Below are positions 55,511 through 64,000 of a stretch of 64,000 nt of DNA, one piece after another. A model generated the notes under the pieces. The model worked only from the letters and a program-made list of their open reading frames with translations, did no database searches and was not told the origin of the DNA. Source of the DNA: Cytobacillus stercorigallinarum (lineage in GTDB: Bacteria > Bacillota > Bacilli > Bacillales > Cytobacillaceae); the NCBI RefSeq assembly GCF_014836495.1, contig NZ_JACSQT010000008.1, forward strand, positions 124,001-188,000, read 5' to 3'. Position numbers and translations under genes: made by a program. Position 1 is the stretch's first letter, and each line of letters starts with the position of its first letter.

Positions 55511-56437
55511 GAGTATAAGCCATGCAAAAGGGAGAAACGAAGCAAACAGGGAACGCCTTGGTTTTATTAGCCATGCAAGAGAGAGGAACGAAGCAAACAG
55601 AGAGTGCTTTGATTTTATTAGCCATGCAAAAGGGAGAAACGAAGCAAACAGAGAATGCCTTGGTTTTATTAGCCATGCAAAAGGGAGAAACAAAGCAAAC
55701 AGAGAGCGCTCCGGATCTATTTGCCATGCAAAAGAGAAAAACGAAGCAAACAGAAATAGCCCTGGTTTTATTAGCGATGAAAAATGGAGAAACAAAGCAA
55801 ACAGAAATAGCCCTGGACCTATTAGCCATGCAAAAGGGAGAAACGAAGCAAACAGAGAGCGCCCTGGATCTATTAGCGATGAAAAAGGTAGAAACAAAGC
55901 AAACAGAGAGTGCCTTGGAGCTATTAGCCATGCAAAAGGGAGAAACGAAGCAAACAGAGAGCGCCCCGGATCTATTAGCCATGCAAAAGGGAGAAACGAA
56001 GCAAACAGAGAACGCTCCGGATCTATTTGCCATGCAAAAGAGAAAAACGAAGCAAACAGGGAACGCCCTGGTTTTATTAGCCATGCAAAAGGGAGAAACG
56101 AAGCAAACAGAGAGCGCCCTGGATCTATTAGCCATGCAAAAGGGAGAAACGAAGCAAACAGAGAGCGCCCTGGATCTATTAGCGATGAAAAAGGGAGAAA
56201 CAAAGCAAACAGAGAGTGCCTTGGTTTTATTAGCCATGCAAAAGGGAGAAACGAAGCAAACAGAGAACGCTCCGGATCTATTTGCCATGCAAAAGAGAAA
56301 AACAAAGCAAACAGAAATCGCCCTGGTTTTATTAGCCATGCAAAAGAGAAAAACAAAGCAAACAGAAATCGCCCCGGAGCTATTAGCCATAAAAAAGAGA
56401 AAAACAAAGCCAACAAAGTTCCATCAAAATTTTTAAG
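55511..56437 (+). repeat. 51-bp tandem repeat array 2 (about 18 units)
   Basis: About 18 contiguous 51-bp units, each with AAAGGGAGAAACGAAGCAAA, CAGAGAGCGCC, and TGGATCTATTAGCCATG blocks. Variants are scattered, e.g. TTTGCCATGCAAAAGAGAAAA. At least four frames, two per strand, stay open for over 300 codons, because the unit is a multiple of three and lacks stops in those frames. None has a ribosome binding site, and each would give an endless 17-residue repeat, so I treat it as non-coding. It fills the gap between pdaA and the alkA-like gene. Confidence 0.92.
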
Positions 56438-56611
56438 CAACATAAATATAGATACAGTATAAGAAGTAAAAATCCCCATTAAATAAATGTAAAATTCTTG
56501 TTATAATTACGTATAAGAACAAGTATTCGTCTTGGTAGAGGACAGTTGTTAACAGGCTCGAAAAAGGTACTTAGTATAATACAAGACAAAACAGTGAAGG
56601 ATGAACGGAGA

Positions 56612-57475
56612 ATGGAGATAATAAAAGAAATAGCTGGTCCATATAATTTTGATGCTGTTTTAAGTCGCTTATCAAGTGACCCACTTCTATGGGTTAATCG
56701 GGAAAGGAGAATGTTAAAGGTACCTCTTAAGCTACATAATGAATCCATCGTCGTTACGATTACAGGTTTGGGTACAACGAACAAACCAAAATTTCATATT
56801 ACAGGATTAAATGAAGCAACTAATGAAGAAGCGTTGGTTAGATTAACTGAGATTTTTCGTTGGAATATTCCTTTAGCAGGTGTTCATCAACATTTTCTAA
56901 AAACGGATTTACGCCATGTTTTTCTTGCTCATTATGGAACACCTTTTGTGTTAGATTTTGATTTATTTGGTTCGCTCCTCAAATGTATTGTTCATCAACA
57001 ATTGAATATGAAATTTGCTTATACGCTTACAATGAGGTTTGTGCAAAAGTTTGGGTATGAGATAGATGGTGTTTGGTTTTATCCTGATCCTGCAACAGTA
57101 GCTGATTTAACCATTGAAGATTTAAGAGCATTACAATTCAGTGGGAGGAAATCGGAGTATGTTATTGGCATTGCTAAAGAGTTGGCAGAAAAGCAATTAT
57201 CATTATTGCAACTAAAAGAACTGTCAGATCGTGAAATTCATGATAAACTGATTAAATTAAAAGGCATAGGTCCATGGACAGTGCAGAATTTTTTGATGTT
57301 TGGTTTAGGTCGAGAGAATCTTTATCCAATGGCAGATATTGGCTTGCAAAATGCGTTAAAACAGCTTTATCAATTGGACAAGAAACCTTCCTACGAACAA
57401 ATGGAATTATATGCAAAAGACTGGACGCCTTATTTAAGTTACGCCACCTACTATTTATGGCGTAGTATCGAATAA
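56612..57475 (+). CDS. yfjP: DNA-3-methyladenine glycosylase, AlkA/YfjP type
   Basis: 287 aa. The helix-hairpin-helix region LKGIGPWTVQNFLMFGL is followed by the catalytic Asp in YPMADIGLQ. An upstream block LLKCIVHQQLNMKFAYTL matches the family. It excises alkylated purines in base excision repair. The start at ATG 56612 (MEIIKEIAGPYNFD) gives the family's usual N terminus and length; a longer frame to 56546 is possible. rlmCD follows after 17 bp, in the yfjO-yfjP neighbourhood of B. subtilis. Confidence 0.9.
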   Translation: MEIIKEIAGPYNFDAVLSRLSSDPLLWVNRERRMLKVPLKLHNESIVVTITGLGTTNKPKFHITGLNEATNEEALVRLTEIFRWNIPLAGVHQHFLKTDLRHVFLAHYGTPFVLDFDLFGSLLKCIVHQQLNMKFAYTLTMRFVQKFGYEIDGVWFYPDPATVADLTIEDLRALQFSGRKSEYVIGIAKELAEKQLSLLQLKELSDREIHDKLIKLKGIGPWTVQNFLMFGLGRENLYPMADIGLQNALKQLYQLDKKPSYEQMELYAKDWTPYLSYATYYLWRSIE

Positions 57476-57492
57476 CTGTGGAGTGATTATTT

Positions 57493-58890
57493 TTGAATAA
57501 ACAAACGAATCGTAAAAAAGAAACTGCCGTTCAGTTAAAACTTAAGCAACGGTTTCCTTTAACAATCAAAAGGTTAGGGATTAACGGGGAGGGCGTCGGA
57601 TATTTTAAAAAGAAAGTTGTCTTTGTTCCTGGTGCTCTGCCTGATGAAGAGGTTGTCGTAGAGGTTACAAATGTTCAGCCTAAATTTTCAGAAGCAAAGA
57701 TAAAAAAAATCAGGAAATCTTCTCCTTACCGAGTAGAGGCACCATGTCCGTTATTCGGTGAGTGCGGCGGATGCCAGTTACAACATCTTCGTTATGATCG
57801 TCAGTTAATAGAAAAAAGGGATATGATTATTCAATCACTGGAGAGACATACCAAAATAGATCCAAGCACCATTCATATAAAACAAACAATCGGAATGGAG
57901 GATCCTTGGAGATACCGGAATAAAAGCCAATTCCAAGTAGGGATGAAGCAAGGTGAAGTGATTGCCGGGTTATATAGTATGAATTCGCATCAGCTAATTG
58001 ATATTGATGAATGCATCGTACAGAAGCCAGAAACGATATCTGTAACGAATACGATGAAACGTATTCTTCAAGATTTAAACATTAGTGCGTATAATGAACG
58101 CACGCGTAAAGGTGATATCCGGACAATTGTGACAAGAGTAGGCGTGAAGACCGGGGAAGTACAAGTTGTGCTCATTACAAGACAAAAAGAGCTCCCAAAA
58201 TCTTCACTCATAGTAGAAGAAGCTACCAAGCGGATCCCCAATATACGTTCGATTATCCAAAATGTCAATGGCCAAAAAACATCTCTCATTTTTGGAGATG
58301 AAACTATACCACTTGCGGGTGAAACGTTTATATATGAAATGTTAGGGGATATCCAATTTGAATTATCTGCACGTACTTTCTTCCAACTCAATCCTGAGCA
58401 AACCGTCAAATTGTATAATGAAGTCAAAAAAGCAGCCAATTTAACTGGTAAAGAAACGATTGTTGATGCGTACTGCGGAGTAGGAACAATTGGATTATGG
58501 TTGGCAGATCAAGCAAAAGAAATACGAGGAATGGATATCATTAAGGAATCAATTGCAGATGCAAAAAGAAATGCAGCTAAACATGGAGTGAAACATGCTA
58601 AATATGTAACGGGTAAGGCAGAAGAATGGTTACCTAAATGGGTGAAAGAAGGCTTTCGTCCAGATGTTATCGTTGTCGATCCCCCAAGAACAGGTTTAGA
58701 TCAAGCATTATTAAAAACGATTCAACAAGTCAAACCGAAAAAATTGGTTTACGTGTCTTGTAACCCATCTACACTAGCAAAAGACATCGATTTTCTCCAC
58801 CGTCAATATAAAGTGAAAAGCATACAGCCGGTAGACATGTTTCCGCAAACGGCGCACGTGGAGTGTGTCGCCTTATTAACCTTGATTTAA
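57493..58890 (+). CDS. rlmCD: 23S rRNA (uracil-C5)-methyltransferase, RlmCD/YfjO type
   Basis: 465 aa. An N-terminal TRAM domain ([20 protein letters not shown]) precedes an Fe-S cysteine set ([14 protein letters not shown]). The SAM-binding motif is [16 protein letters not shown] and the catalytic Cys is in [12 protein letters not shown]. In B. subtilis this enzyme makes both m5U747 and m5U1939. TTG 57493 follows GTGGAGTG. It is probably cotranscribed with the glycosylase gene. Confidence 0.94.
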   Translation: MNKQTNRKKETAVQLKLKQRFPLTIKRLGINGEGVGYFKKKVVFVPGALPDEEVVVEVTNVQPKFSEAKIKKIRKSSPYRVEAPCPLFGECGGCQLQHLRYDRQLIEKRDMIIQSLERHTKIDPSTIHIKQTIGMEDPWRYRNKSQFQVGMKQGEVIAGLYSMNSHQLIDIDECIVQKPETISVTNTMKRILQDLNISAYNERTRKGDIRTIVTRVGVKTGEVQVVLITRQKELPKSSLIVEEATKRIPNIRSIIQNVNGQKTSLIFGDETIPLAGETFIYEMLGDIQFELSARTFFQLNPEQTVKLYNEVKKAANLTGKETIVDAYCGVGTIGLWLADQAKEIRGMDIIKESIADAKRNAAKHGVKHAKYVTGKAEEWLPKWVKEGFRPDVIVVDPPRTGLDQALLKTIQQVKPKKLVYVSCNPSTLAKDIDFLHRQYKVKSIQPVDMFPQTAHVECVALLTLI

Positions 58891-58902
58891 CAAGGTGTTT
58901 GG

Positions 58903-58971
58903 GCAAGGAATTGATGTGATTCATCGCGTTTTAACTACGTCAGAATGACCACATCAACTTCTTGCTTTTTT
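58903..58971 (+). terminator. Terminator of rlmCD
   Basis: Long stem GCAAG-TTGATGTG / CACATCAA-CTTGC with a large loop, followed by TTTTTT. Confidence 0.75.
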
Positions 58972-59009
58972 AGTTTGTAGCGACCCTATATTAACTTATT
59001 ACTATTTAA

Positions 59010-59267
<258 letters not shown>

Positions 59268-59404
59268 TAATAATCCTTAATATTTAAGGTAGTTTATTTT
59301 ATGAAGAAATTTTTTATTGGTTCTAAACTTCCAATTAATTAATAATCATTTGCCTTATTTTTTTCATATGATAATGAGTAAAGTGAGGGAGGCGATGATA
59401 TAAG

Positions 59405-60490
59405 ATGCAGAAGAATACGATACCTACTTTAAGTATTTCTGCGCAACCGGAACTAATAGAATTTTTGGAAAAAAATATTTGGCATGAGGAATTAATTCCT
59501 GCCAAATTAGTTATAAACAATCATCCATTCGATATCGGTATTACTTATCGAGGAAATCATACGCGGAAATTAAGAAAAAAATCTTACAAAATTGATTTTG
59601 GCACATATAATGAAGAATTTTTCGGACGTGAAGTTCACTTCAATGCAGAGTATTGCGATCCTTCTCTTATTCGAAATAAGCTATCTTTTGATTTTTTTAA
59701 GCAAATTGGGAGCCTTTCCCCTGATTGCAGGCATGTTTTCATTGAGGTTAATGGAAGACCTTCAGGAGTTTACTTACAGCTTGAATCTGTCGATGATCTG
59801 TTTTTACAAAAAAGACAACTTTCAAATGGACCTATTTATTATGCAACCAATCATCAAACTAATTTTTCTTTATTAACTACGAAAGGAGAGCCCAAATCTT
59901 CCCTGATTGCAGGGTATTTTCGTAAATTAGGGGATAGCGAGGATGATTTTGATTTAGAAAAGCTAATAATAAAAATTAATACGATACCACGTAATGAATT
60001 TGGCAAAGAAATTATAAAGTACTTGGATGTCAAAAAATATTTCATTTGGCTGTGTGGTGTGATTTGCACACAAAACTACGATGCTTTTATTCAAAATTAT
60101 GCACTTTATCGAAATGGTGAGACAGGATTGTATGAAATGATCCCTTGGGATTTCGATGCAACATTTGGCAGAGATTGGAATGGACGGGTTATGAAGTTTA
60201 ACCGAGTACCTATTGAAGGTTTTAATACACTCACTGCAAGACTTCTTGATGTAAAGGAATTCCGTGTTCAATACCGCATACTTTTAGAAGAAATATTAGA
60301 GAATTATTTTACCGTTTCGGAATTTGAACCAAGAATTACTAATCTTTATAATCTATTACGTCCCTATATAGCATTAGATCCATATAAAAAGGATGCCATA
60401 GAATTATTTGATAAAGAGCCAGCATTTATCCTGCAATTTATTTTACAACGCAATCATTATCTTAGAAATCAACTTAATGATCTGGTATAG
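59405..60490 (+). CDS. cotH: CotH-family protein (spore coat kinase-like)
   Basis: 361 aa. CotH family blocks are ITYRGNHTRKLRKKSYKIDF (Lys candidate for ATP binding), YCDPSLIRNKLSFDFF, SGVYLQLESVDD, NYDAFIQNYALYRN and the metal motif IPWDFDATFGRDWNG. CotH proteins are atypical kinases that phosphorylate spore coat proteins in Bacillus. The start codon at 59405 is weakly supported by GGAGG about 12 bases upstream. Confidence 0.9.
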   Translation: MQKNTIPTLSISAQPELIEFLEKNIWHEELIPAKLVINNHPFDIGITYRGNHTRKLRKKSYKIDFGTYNEEFFGREVHFNAEYCDPSLIRNKLSFDFFKQIGSLSPDCRHVFIEVNGRPSGVYLQLESVDDLFLQKRQLSNGPIYYATNHQTNFSLLTTKGEPKSSLIAGYFRKLGDSEDDFDLEKLIIKINTIPRNEFGKEIIKYLDVKKYFIWLCGVICTQNYDAFIQNYALYRNGETGLYEMIPWDFDATFGRDWNGRVMKFNRVPIEGFNTLTARLLDVKEFRVQYRILLEEILENYFTVSEFEPRITNLYNLLRPYIALDPYKKDAIELFDKEPAFILQFILQRNHYLRNQLNDLV

Positions 60491-60546
60491 ACTCTCAGTA
60501 TTTTAGATGGGAGTCATATTGGTGTGCAAAGGGGGGGAAACAGAGT

Positions 60547-60630
60547 ATGAAAGGTCCCTATGGACGGGGATTCGACAGCATACGAGTATGCCTCGTCGAT
60601 GGTGCTGAATTTGAAGGCAGCCCTAGATAA
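60547..60630 (+). CDS. Tiny ORF, 27 aa, with strong ribosome binding site
   Basis: ATG 60547 lies 9 bases after AAAGGGGGGG and encodes MKGPYGRGFDSIRVCLVDG followed by AEFEGSPR. A terminator hairpin follows within 6 bp. No homologue is recognised. The rest of the 313-bp gap between cotH and galU shows nothing else. Confidence 0.4.
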   Translation: MKGPYGRGFDSIRVCLVDGAEFEGSPR

Positions 60631-60633
60631 ATC

Positions 60634-60666
60634 CTCTTGAATCGCTTTCAAGTTTAATTTTTATTG
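60634..60666 (+). terminator. Terminator after the 27-aa ORF
   Basis: Stem CTTGAA / TTCAAG, TCGCT loop, followed by TTTAATTTTTATT. Confidence 0.55.
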
Positions 60667-60803
60667 GACTAGTTTGTTAAACAAAACACGGCTGAGATCA
60701 GGCTGCGGAATCTCCATAAATCGTTAAAATGCATTCGTTGTGTCTTACTCTAATAATGAATGTGCATGTAATGACAGGATAATTCAAGTGATTTAACCGA
60801 TGA

Positions 60804-61631
60804 CTATTCATCCTCTTTTTCAGAATGGGTCATTAATTTTTGAATAAGTTTGAAATATCCTTTATCCGTACCGATGTCATAGCGTTTTGCAGATACTTCC
60901 ACACCGTAACACTTTTCTAACTTTAATAATTTTTGTATTGCATCGGTTAGTTGAACTTCACCTCCAACTCCTTTCTCACCTTTTTCTAAATATGAAAAAA
61001 TAGATGGTTCAAAAATGTATCTCCCACTTACGGCTAAGTTAGATGGCGGAGTGGAGCGGGGTTTCTCTACAATATCAGAAATTTCATAAGTATTATCTTT
61101 CAAATTAATTCCTTTCACTACCCCGTAGTTTTTTAATAACTCTTCGTGCAATTTTTCAAGCGCAATTACAGTAGATTGATAATTTTCGTATACGTCTAAA
61201 AGCTCTCGTAAAGCGGGTTGCCCACTTTGTAAAAATATATCATCAGGAAGAAGAACAGCAAAAGGATCTTTATTCGCAAATCTTTTACCTAAAAGTATTG
61301 CAGCACCTAGTCCATCTGCAAAGGGTTGACGGACATATTGAATAGAAATAGCAGGTCCTACAATTTTTTTCAATAAATGCTGCTTTCCTGTTTTTTCTAA
61401 AAAGGCTTCATATTCTAGAGATCGATCAAAATAATCTAAAATCATATTTTTGTTACGGGATACCACGATTAAGATTTCCTCAATTCCTGATTCTATCGCT
61501 TCTTCAATAATATATTGTATGGCTGGTTTACCTGCAATCGGAAACATTTCTTTGGGAAGCACCTTTGTTATTGGCAAATTTCTCGTACCGAAACCTGCAG
61601 CAGGAATAATTGCTTTTTTTATTGTCTTCAT
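60804..61631 (-). CDS. galU: UTP-glucose-1-phosphate uridylyltransferase
   Basis: 275 aa. The nucleotidyltransferase start AIIPAAGFGTRNLPITKVLP, the KEMFPIAGKPAIQYIIEEA segment, LLPDDIF and GRYIFEPSIFSYLE are characteristic. It makes UDP-glucose for polysaccharides and teichoic acids. GAGGAGAGG precedes ATG 61631. It is divergent from the UDP-glucose dehydrogenase gene, which uses its product. Confidence 0.94.
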   Translation of the reverse strand: MKTIKKAIIPAAGFGTRNLPITKVLPKEMFPIAGKPAIQYIIEEAIESGIEEILIVVSRNKNMILDYFDRSLEYEAFLEKTGKQHLLKKIVGPAISIQYVRQPFADGLGAAILLGKRFANKDPFAVLLPDDIFLQSGQPALRELLDVYENYQSTVIALEKLHEELLKNYGVVKGINLKDNTYEISDIVEKPRSTPPSNLAVSGRYIFEPSIFSYLEKGEKGVGGEVQLTDAIQKLLKLEKCYGVEVSAKRYDIGTDKGYFKLIQKLMTHSEKEDE

Positions 61632-61834
61632 CTTAAACCTCTCCTCTTCACTTTCTATATATTAATCTAATATATTTTACTTGGTAATTTGTCCAATAAG
61701 AAAAGGTACATAACCATCTAGTTTTTGTTTTTTCAATTTTACCCTAAATCCTTTTCCCGCTTTCACGTTTTGTTTGAAGCTAAATAAGATAATGATAAAT
61801 TGAATGTTTTTAACATGAGCAAGTAAGGATGATA

Positions 61835-63118
61835 ATGGTGAAAATATGTGTCATTGGTACAGGGTATGTAGGTTTAACTACTGGTGCTGTGTTGGCTGAC
61901 TTAGGTCATGAGATTTATTGTGTTGATAAGAATAAATCGAAAATAGAGAAATTAATTAAGGGAGACATCCCTATTTATGAACCAGGTTTAAAGGAACTGA
62001 TTGTTCGAAATAAAAAAAGACGTCTCCTTCATTTTTCAACCGATATTCAGAGCGTGATAAAAGAATGCCCAATTCTTTATATTACAGTCGGCACCCCCAC
62101 AAATGAGGATGGGAGTCAAAATCTAACTGCTTTGAACGAAGTCATAGACACCCTAGTACAGACGATAACCTCTCATAAAACAGTTATTATTAAAAGTACG
62201 GTATTACCAGGTACAAATGAATGGATACATCAAACTTTAATAGAAAAAGGGATCGACTCTCGTCTGTTCGATGTTGTATCCAATCCAGAGTTTCTTAGAG
62301 AAGGAAATGCTGTATTTGATATGATGAATCCAGATAAAATTGTTGTGGGTGGAAAAAGCCCCCAATCTATGAAAATCATAAAAACGCTCTATGAGAAGTT
62401 AGATGCTCCTTTTATTCTTACTTCATTAACGGGAGCAGAGATGATTAAATATGCCAATAATGCTTTATTGGCAACAAAAATCTCATTCATGAATGAAATC
62501 GCCCGTATTTGCGACGCCTATAATGTGGAAGTTACTCAAATTGCAAAAGCGTTAGGGACAGACACTAGAATTGGTCCCTATTTTTTAAATGCAGGATTAG
62601 GTTATGGTGGGTCTTGTTTTCCAAAGGATATTCGCGCATTAGAATACGCTGCGAAACAAAAAAATATCGATCCGGAGATGTTAAAGGCTGTTCAAAATAT
62701 CAATGACTCTCAAATTGATTTATATATTGATAAATTAACAAATAAATTAACCAACTTGGATGGAAAAAAAATAACCGTTTGGGGTTTAGCTTTTAAGCCC
62801 GACACAGATGATATACGTGAGTCAAGGTCATTATTGTTAATTGAGAAATTATTGGAAAGAGGGACAGAGGTCCACGCCTATGATCCTATTGTTCATTCTT
62901 TTGAACATGCCATTACCATTCATCAAGATATGTATGACGCTATTAAAGGAGCAGATGCATTAATCATTGCTACAGAATGGAACCAGTTTAAAACCGTAGA
63001 CTGGAAAATGGTACATGATTTAATGAAGGGGAATATTTTAGTGGATGGCCGGAATATTATTGACCCTAAAACTGTAAGAAACCATCAACTTCAATATATT
63101 GGGGTGGCGAGACAATGA
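61835..63118 (+). CDS. UDP-glucose 6-dehydrogenase
   Basis: 427 aa. The NAD-binding motif ICVIGTGYVGLTTGAVLADL opens the protein. The catalytic Cys is in GYGGSCFPKDIRAL (about residue 260). The C-terminal VWGLAFKPDTDDIRESRS completes the family. It oxidises UDP-glucose to UDP-glucuronate. ATG 61835 follows AAGGATGATA; ATG 61829 is slightly too close. The epimerase overlaps its end by 4 bp. It could be called tuaD, ugd or ytcA; context (no tua genes seen) does not decide. Confidence 0.93.
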   Translation: MVKICVIGTGYVGLTTGAVLADLGHEIYCVDKNKSKIEKLIKGDIPIYEPGLKELIVRNKKRRLLHFSTDIQSVIKECPILYITVGTPTNEDGSQNLTALNEVIDTLVQTITSHKTVIIKSTVLPGTNEWIHQTLIEKGIDSRLFDVVSNPEFLREGNAVFDMMNPDKIVVGGKSPQSMKIIKTLYEKLDAPFILTSLTGAEMIKYANNALLATKISFMNEIARICDAYNVEVTQIAKALGTDTRIGPYFLNAGLGYGGSCFPKDIRALEYAAKQKNIDPEMLKAVQNINDSQIDLYIDKLTNKLTNLDGKKITVWGLAFKPDTDDIRESRSLLLIEKLLERGTEVHAYDPIVHSFEHAITIHQDMYDAIKGADALIIATEWNQFKTVDWKMVHDLMKGNILVDGRNIIDPKTVRNHQLQYIGVARQ

Positions 63119-64000
63119 GGATTATCGTAACAGGAGCCGCTGGGTTTATCGGTTCTCATTTATGTGAGAGGTTATTAAAGGAAGAAGAGAATGTTGTTAT
63201 TGGCATTGACGGCTTTATAGATCCTTCCAAGAAGTCAATTAAACTAAGAAATATAGAAAATCTGTTGATCCATCCACGTTTTCAATTTATAAATAAGAAT
63301 TTACTAGGCATTGATTGGAGTGAAATTCTTAGCAAAGATGATGTGATATATCATTTAGCTGCTGTACCTGGTGTTCGTTCTAGCTGGGGTAACAACTTTA
63401 AACTATATGAAGAAAATAATATTCTCGTCACCCAACGGTTATTAGAGGCTTGTAAAAATATTCCTTTAAAGAAGTTTATTTACGCTTCTACCTCTTCTGT
63501 ATATGGAGAAAAGGTTGGTATGGTTTCAGAAGATTGCCCGCTTTCGCCACTTTCTCCCTATGGGGTAACGAAGCTGACAGGAGAGTATTTATGTAAGGTA
63601 TACAGTGAAAATGATGGTCTCCCAATAACTATACTTCGATACTTTACTGTTTATGGACCTAGGCAACGGTCTGACATGGCGTTTCATCGATTTATTGAAT
63701 GCATTTTAAAGAATAAATCTATTCCAATTTACGGGGATGGCAACCAAACACGTGATTTTACGTTTGTAGAAGATTGTGTAGAAGGAACTTTCGCTGCTCT
63801 ATATGCAGAGGATACCATTGGAGAGACAATAAATATCGGTGGTAAAGAACGGAAATCGATCTTGGATGTCATTAAAATATTAGAAGAGCTAACAGGTAAA
63901 AAAGCGACTGTGGAATTTATCGGGCAAACACGTGGAGAACCACGACATACTTGGGCAGATATTTCAAAAGCATGGAAGATTCTTCAATATAAGCCAGTTG
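63115..64000 (+). CDS. NAD-dependent nucleotide-sugar epimerase/dehydratase, 3' end outside window
   Basis: 295 codons are present and the frame is open to the edge. The start overlaps the dehydrogenase stop (ATGA). MRIIVTGAAGFIGSHLCERL has the G-x-x-G-x-x-G motif. The catalytic Ser/Thr is in YASTSSVYGE and the Y-x-x-x-K motif is SPYGVTKLTGEYL. It resembles UDP-glucuronate or UDP-glucose 4-epimerases (YtcB type). Coupling to the UDP-glucose dehydrogenase makes UDP-glucuronate the likely substrate. Confidence 0.9.
   Translation, partial: MRIIVTGAAGFIGSHLCERLLKEEENVVIGIDGFIDPSKKSIKLRNIENLLIHPRFQFINKNLLGIDWSEILSKDDVIYHLAAVPGVRSSWGNNFKLYEENNILVTQRLLEACKNIPLKKFIYASTSSVYGEKVGMVSEDCPLSPLSPYGVTKLTGEYLCKVYSENDGLPITILRYFTVYGPRQRSDMAFHRFIECILKNKSIPIYGDGNQTRDFTFVEDCVEGTFAALYAEDTIGETINIGGKERKSILDVIKILEELTGKKATVEFIGQTRGEPRHTWADISKAWKILQYKPV

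Noticed and set aside
55473..56479. Long reading frames in the 51-bp array, on both strands
   Set aside because: They follow from a stop-poor unit whose length is a multiple of three. They have no ribosome binding sites and encode only a 17-residue repeat.
60570..60600. GGGGATTCGACAGC resembles the start of tmRNA
   Set aside because: Nothing downstream matches tmRNA: no tag-peptide reading frame, no TCGACTCCC-type T arm and no CCA end, and the gap is only 313 bp.

Overview
The window is a low-GC Bacillaceae chromosome. The evidence is gene content (SinI/SinR, MotP/MotS, PdaA, CotH, TatA/TatC, ZosA, YfkD, YfkAB), strong AGGAGG-type ribosome binding sites, and a block from about 42.4 to 58.9 kb that keeps much of the Bacillus subtilis yfj-yfk gene content and order (yfkM, yfkK, yfkH, yfkF, yfkE, yfkD, yfkAB, yfjT-like, pdaA, alkA/yfjP, rlmCD/yfjO). 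A class I fumarase and a lone hutH distinguish it from B. subtilis. I do not assign a species. There are no rRNA or tRNA genes and no CRISPR array.

Layout. 0-11.5 kb is core chromosome: the end of a cardiolipin synthase, a Tat-export operon (twin-arginine gluconate-dehydrogenase-type subunit 3, GMC oxidoreductase, tatA, tatC), a Bax-inhibitor-1 protein, a 51-bp tandem repeat array, mscL, a DUF4309-like lipoprotein, an M29 aminopeptidase, and the 3' part of topB. 11.57-34.29 kb is a 22.7-kb mobile island. 34.29-42.1 kb is chromosome again: the 5' part of topB, hutH behind an attenuator-like leader, a DUF1992 gene, motP-motS, psuK-psuG, and sinI facing sinR. 42.4-58.9 kb is the yfk/yfj block, with a second 51-bp repeat array at 55.5-56.4 kb. 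59-64 kb holds a Gly-Ser-tailed small protein, CotH, a tiny ORF, galU, a UDP-glucose dehydrogenase and a truncated epimerase.

Main result. The host DNA topoisomerase III gene is cut in two between its TOPRIM half (34859 to 34287, minus) and its catalytic-tyrosine half (11568 to 10048, minus), at the codons of the GRVQ/TPT motif. Between them lies an element with imperfect 40-bp terminal inverted repeats, flanked by hexamers GTACAG and GTCCAA (read on the topB strand), which both encode Val-Gln. At one end it carries three consecutive tyrosine-recombinase-like genes, the middle one giant at 1253 aa, plus a coiled-coil helper. This resembles Tn554 tnpABC. Next come an XRE regulator, an orphan IS3-OrfA-like HTH protein and a complete topB of its own. 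The rest of the cargo is a decayed YIP1/efflux-adaptor cassette, a 2200-aa WapA/RHS polymorphic toxin with an LRR immunity protein, a RraB-like gene, and remnants of an IS4 transposase, another RHS tip and an aldehyde dehydrogenase. I read this as a Tn554-like island that targets topB and replaces the gene it breaks while delivering an inter-bacterial toxin. The split, the second topB and the terminal repeats are seen directly. Target specificity and functional complementation are inferred.
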